In this document: positions 63,034-64,000 of the stretch, piece after piece
How the letters are laid out: each line of letters starts with the position of its first letter
Numbering within the stretch: position 1 is the stretch's first letter
NCBI RefSeq assembly: GCF_963517015.1
Contig: NZ_CAUQDV010000001.1
Span: 1,494,001 to 1,558,000, forward strand
DNA length: 64,000 nt
Origin: an uncultured Devosia sp.
GTDB lineage: Bacteria; Pseudomonadota; Alphaproteobacteria; Rhizobiales; Devosiaceae
Direction: 5' to 3'
Program-made: the position numbers and the translations under genes
The notes under the pieces: model-generated
Database searches by the model: none
What the model was told of the DNA's origin: nothing
Seen by the model: the letters and a program-made list of their open reading frames with translations, nothing else

Positions 63034-63443
63034 ACGGGTCTCCTGACGAGGGGGACGAGAAGGACGGTGATCGCGGCAAAGGCGATCGCGGACAGGAAGG
63101 GGATGGGGAAGCCGGCGAAGAGCATGCCGTCGCCGGAGCAGGATGGACCCGCGCTGCACGGAACGATGGGCGACGGCAGCACTCCCGAATACATCAGCGA
63201 GTGGTAGGTGGCCGTGCCCAGGCCGACGATCGAGATCGGCAGCGCGTATCGCCATACTTCCGGATCCCCACGGTAAGCAGCCACACCCAGGATGATGGCG
63301 AGGGGGAACATCGCGATGCGCTGGTACCAGCACAGCACGCAAGGCATCTGCCCCATGATCTCGCCGATGAATAGCGCGGCAAGTGTCGATGCCAATGCCA
63401 TCAGCCAGGCTGCGAACAGAAGATTTGATTGGATTTTTGTCAG
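63030..63443 (-). CDS. dsbB: Disulfide bond formation protein B, CTG start
   Basis: This 137-aa four-helix membrane protein has the first redox pair CVLC (Cys35/Cys38) and a second pair at Cys96/Cys102, the DsbB pattern; it reoxidises DsbA with quinone. The start is odd: an AGGAGG ribosome site at 63451-63456 lies exactly 7 bases before a CTG at 63443. The next in-frame ATG (63515) lies upstream of the MerR-type promoter, so it cannot be used from that promoter. I therefore call the CTG. Confidence 0.85.
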   Translation of the reverse strand: MTKIQSNLLFAAWLMALASTLAALFIGEIMGQMPCVLCWYQRIAMFPLAIILGVAAYRGDPEVWRYALPISIVGLGTATYHSLMYSGVLPSPIVPCSAGPSCSGDGMLFAGFPIPFLSAIAFAAITVLLVPLVRRPV

Positions 63444-63467
63444 GGTGCGGCCTCCTCTGGAAACCGG

Positions 63468-63498
63468 ACCGTACGACCTCAAGCCACTAGAGGAGCAA
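63468..63498 (-). promoter_or_regulatory. Second MerR-type promoter, upstream of dsbB
   Basis: On the minus strand: -35 TTGCTC (63493-63498), a 19-bp spacer with the dyad CCTCTAG-TGG-CTTGAGG (63477-63493), then TACGGT. It matches the cadA promoter at 27 of 31 bases, so it likely answers to the same regulator. Confidence 0.8.
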
Positions 63499-63618
63499 GC
63501 CCTCCTTGGTGTCATCGGGAGGCCAAATGGTCGCACGGGAGGCGATGACGAAATGCCTCATGTGCATTGTCGCCGAGGGTCGATACGCCTCAGTTAACTC
63601 GAAAAGGACCGGTGCCCC

Positions 63619-64000
63619 ATGAAGAAGACTTTGATGGCTGCCTTGCTGTTTGCCTTGCCGGTCGCCCCGGTCGTCGCTCATGACTTCACTGCCGGATCGA
63701 TCTACGTCGAACATCCGATGATCCAGGAAGCGCCGCCGAACGCGCCGGTTCTAGGCGGTTACATCATGCTCCAGAACAACGGTGCCGAAGACGACCGTCT
63801 GGTTGGGATCGAGAGCGCCGCAGTCGAGAAAGTCGAGCTGCACCAGACGATCATGACGAACGACGTCGCCCGTATGACGCCTATGACGGATGGCCTTCCC
63901 ATCCCCGCCGGCGCAATCGTCTGGTTGGGTGACAACGGCACCCACGCAATGTTCGTGAAGCCTTCCAAGCGTTACCGCGATGGCGACGAGCTTCCTGCCA
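63619..64000 (+). CDS. PCu(A)C-family periplasmic copper chaperone (partial, runs off the window)
   Basis: About 127 residues are present. The signal peptide begins MKKTLMAALLFALPVAPVVA with a cleavage site near residue 20. The core shows APPNAPVLGGYIMLQNNG, His in VELHQTIM and MTPMTDGLPIPAGAIVWLGDNGTHAMF with the His-x-Met of the copper site. Family members deliver Cu(I) for cytochrome oxidase assembly. The gene is divergent from dsbB and cut by the window end. Confidence 0.88.
   Translation, partial: MKKTLMAALLFALPVAPVVAHDFTAGSIYVEHPMIQEAPPNAPVLGGYIMLQNNGAEDDRLVGIESAAVEKVELHQTIMTNDVARMTPMTDGLPIPAGAIVWLGDNGTHAMFVKPSKRYRDGDELPA

Noticed and set aside
30638..64000. Second copy of the tRNA 3' end as an attachment site
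   Set aside because: None was noticed on reading the rest of the window; a systematic search was not possible.

Overview
The window looks like a chromosome segment of an alphaproteobacterium of the order Hyphomicrobiales (rhizobia-like; the gene set resembles Devosia or a relative, which is inference). Supporting signs are the dnaG-rpoD pair, a rhizobial-type Pho box before pstS, an alphaproteobacterial SOS box (GTTC-N7-GTTC) before umuD, a Mur-like box before mntH, and high GC throughout.

Left part, about 1-30.4 kb, ordinary chromosome: the end of dnaG, rpoD, a hicBA toxin-antitoxin pair with a DUF2442 gene, queF, a di-haem peroxidase, an LLM flavin oxidoreductase, several envelope genes (DUF533, UPF0114, a large Pro/Ala-rich OmpA protein, SIMPL), a YjbQ-TauE pair, a FAH hydrolase/aldehyde dehydrogenase pair (possible oxidative pentose pathway), two MFS exporters, the complete pstSCAB-phoU-phoB phosphate operon, an IclR regulator and an iron/siderophore-type ABC transporter. 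Strong hairpin terminators separate most units.

Middle, about 30.6-43.6 kb, accessory island starting at a CAU tRNA: a HEPN-like gene, a tightly coupled three-gene operon ending in a large protein with a NERD-like nuclease motif, and, on the other strand, a C5 cytosine methyltransferase, a 993-aa protein with two GHKL ATPase modules (MutL/Hsp90-like at the N-terminus, histidine-kinase-like at the C-terminus) and a receiver-domain protein. A winged-helix gene and an array of CCATC-N4-GATGG palindromes lie upstream. This is the best candidate for an undescribed system: a methyltransferase-linked, two-component-like defence module. An SOS-controlled umuDC operon follows; its UmuD has Cys in place of the catalytic Ser.

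Right part, 44-64 kb, metal and envelope stress cluster: an arsenic operon (arsR, a Cys-based arsC, acr3, a glutaredoxin-type arsC, arsH, MFS), a Mur-boxed mntH, and a cadA cluster. The cadA operon reads cadA-lspA-small membrane protein-dsbE-smtB-like regulator-45-aa membrane peptide, mostly with 4-nt start/stop overlaps. A divergent MerR regulator sits beside it. The same MerR-type promoter recurs upstream of a dsbB-dsbA-flavin monooxygenase operon that is followed by an L,D-transpeptidase gene. Around these lie a penicillin-binding protein, an orphan motA, an M23 peptidase and a copper chaperone, which suggests metal-triggered remodelling of the periplasm and cell wall. No integrase, transposase, rRNA or CRISPR array was seen.
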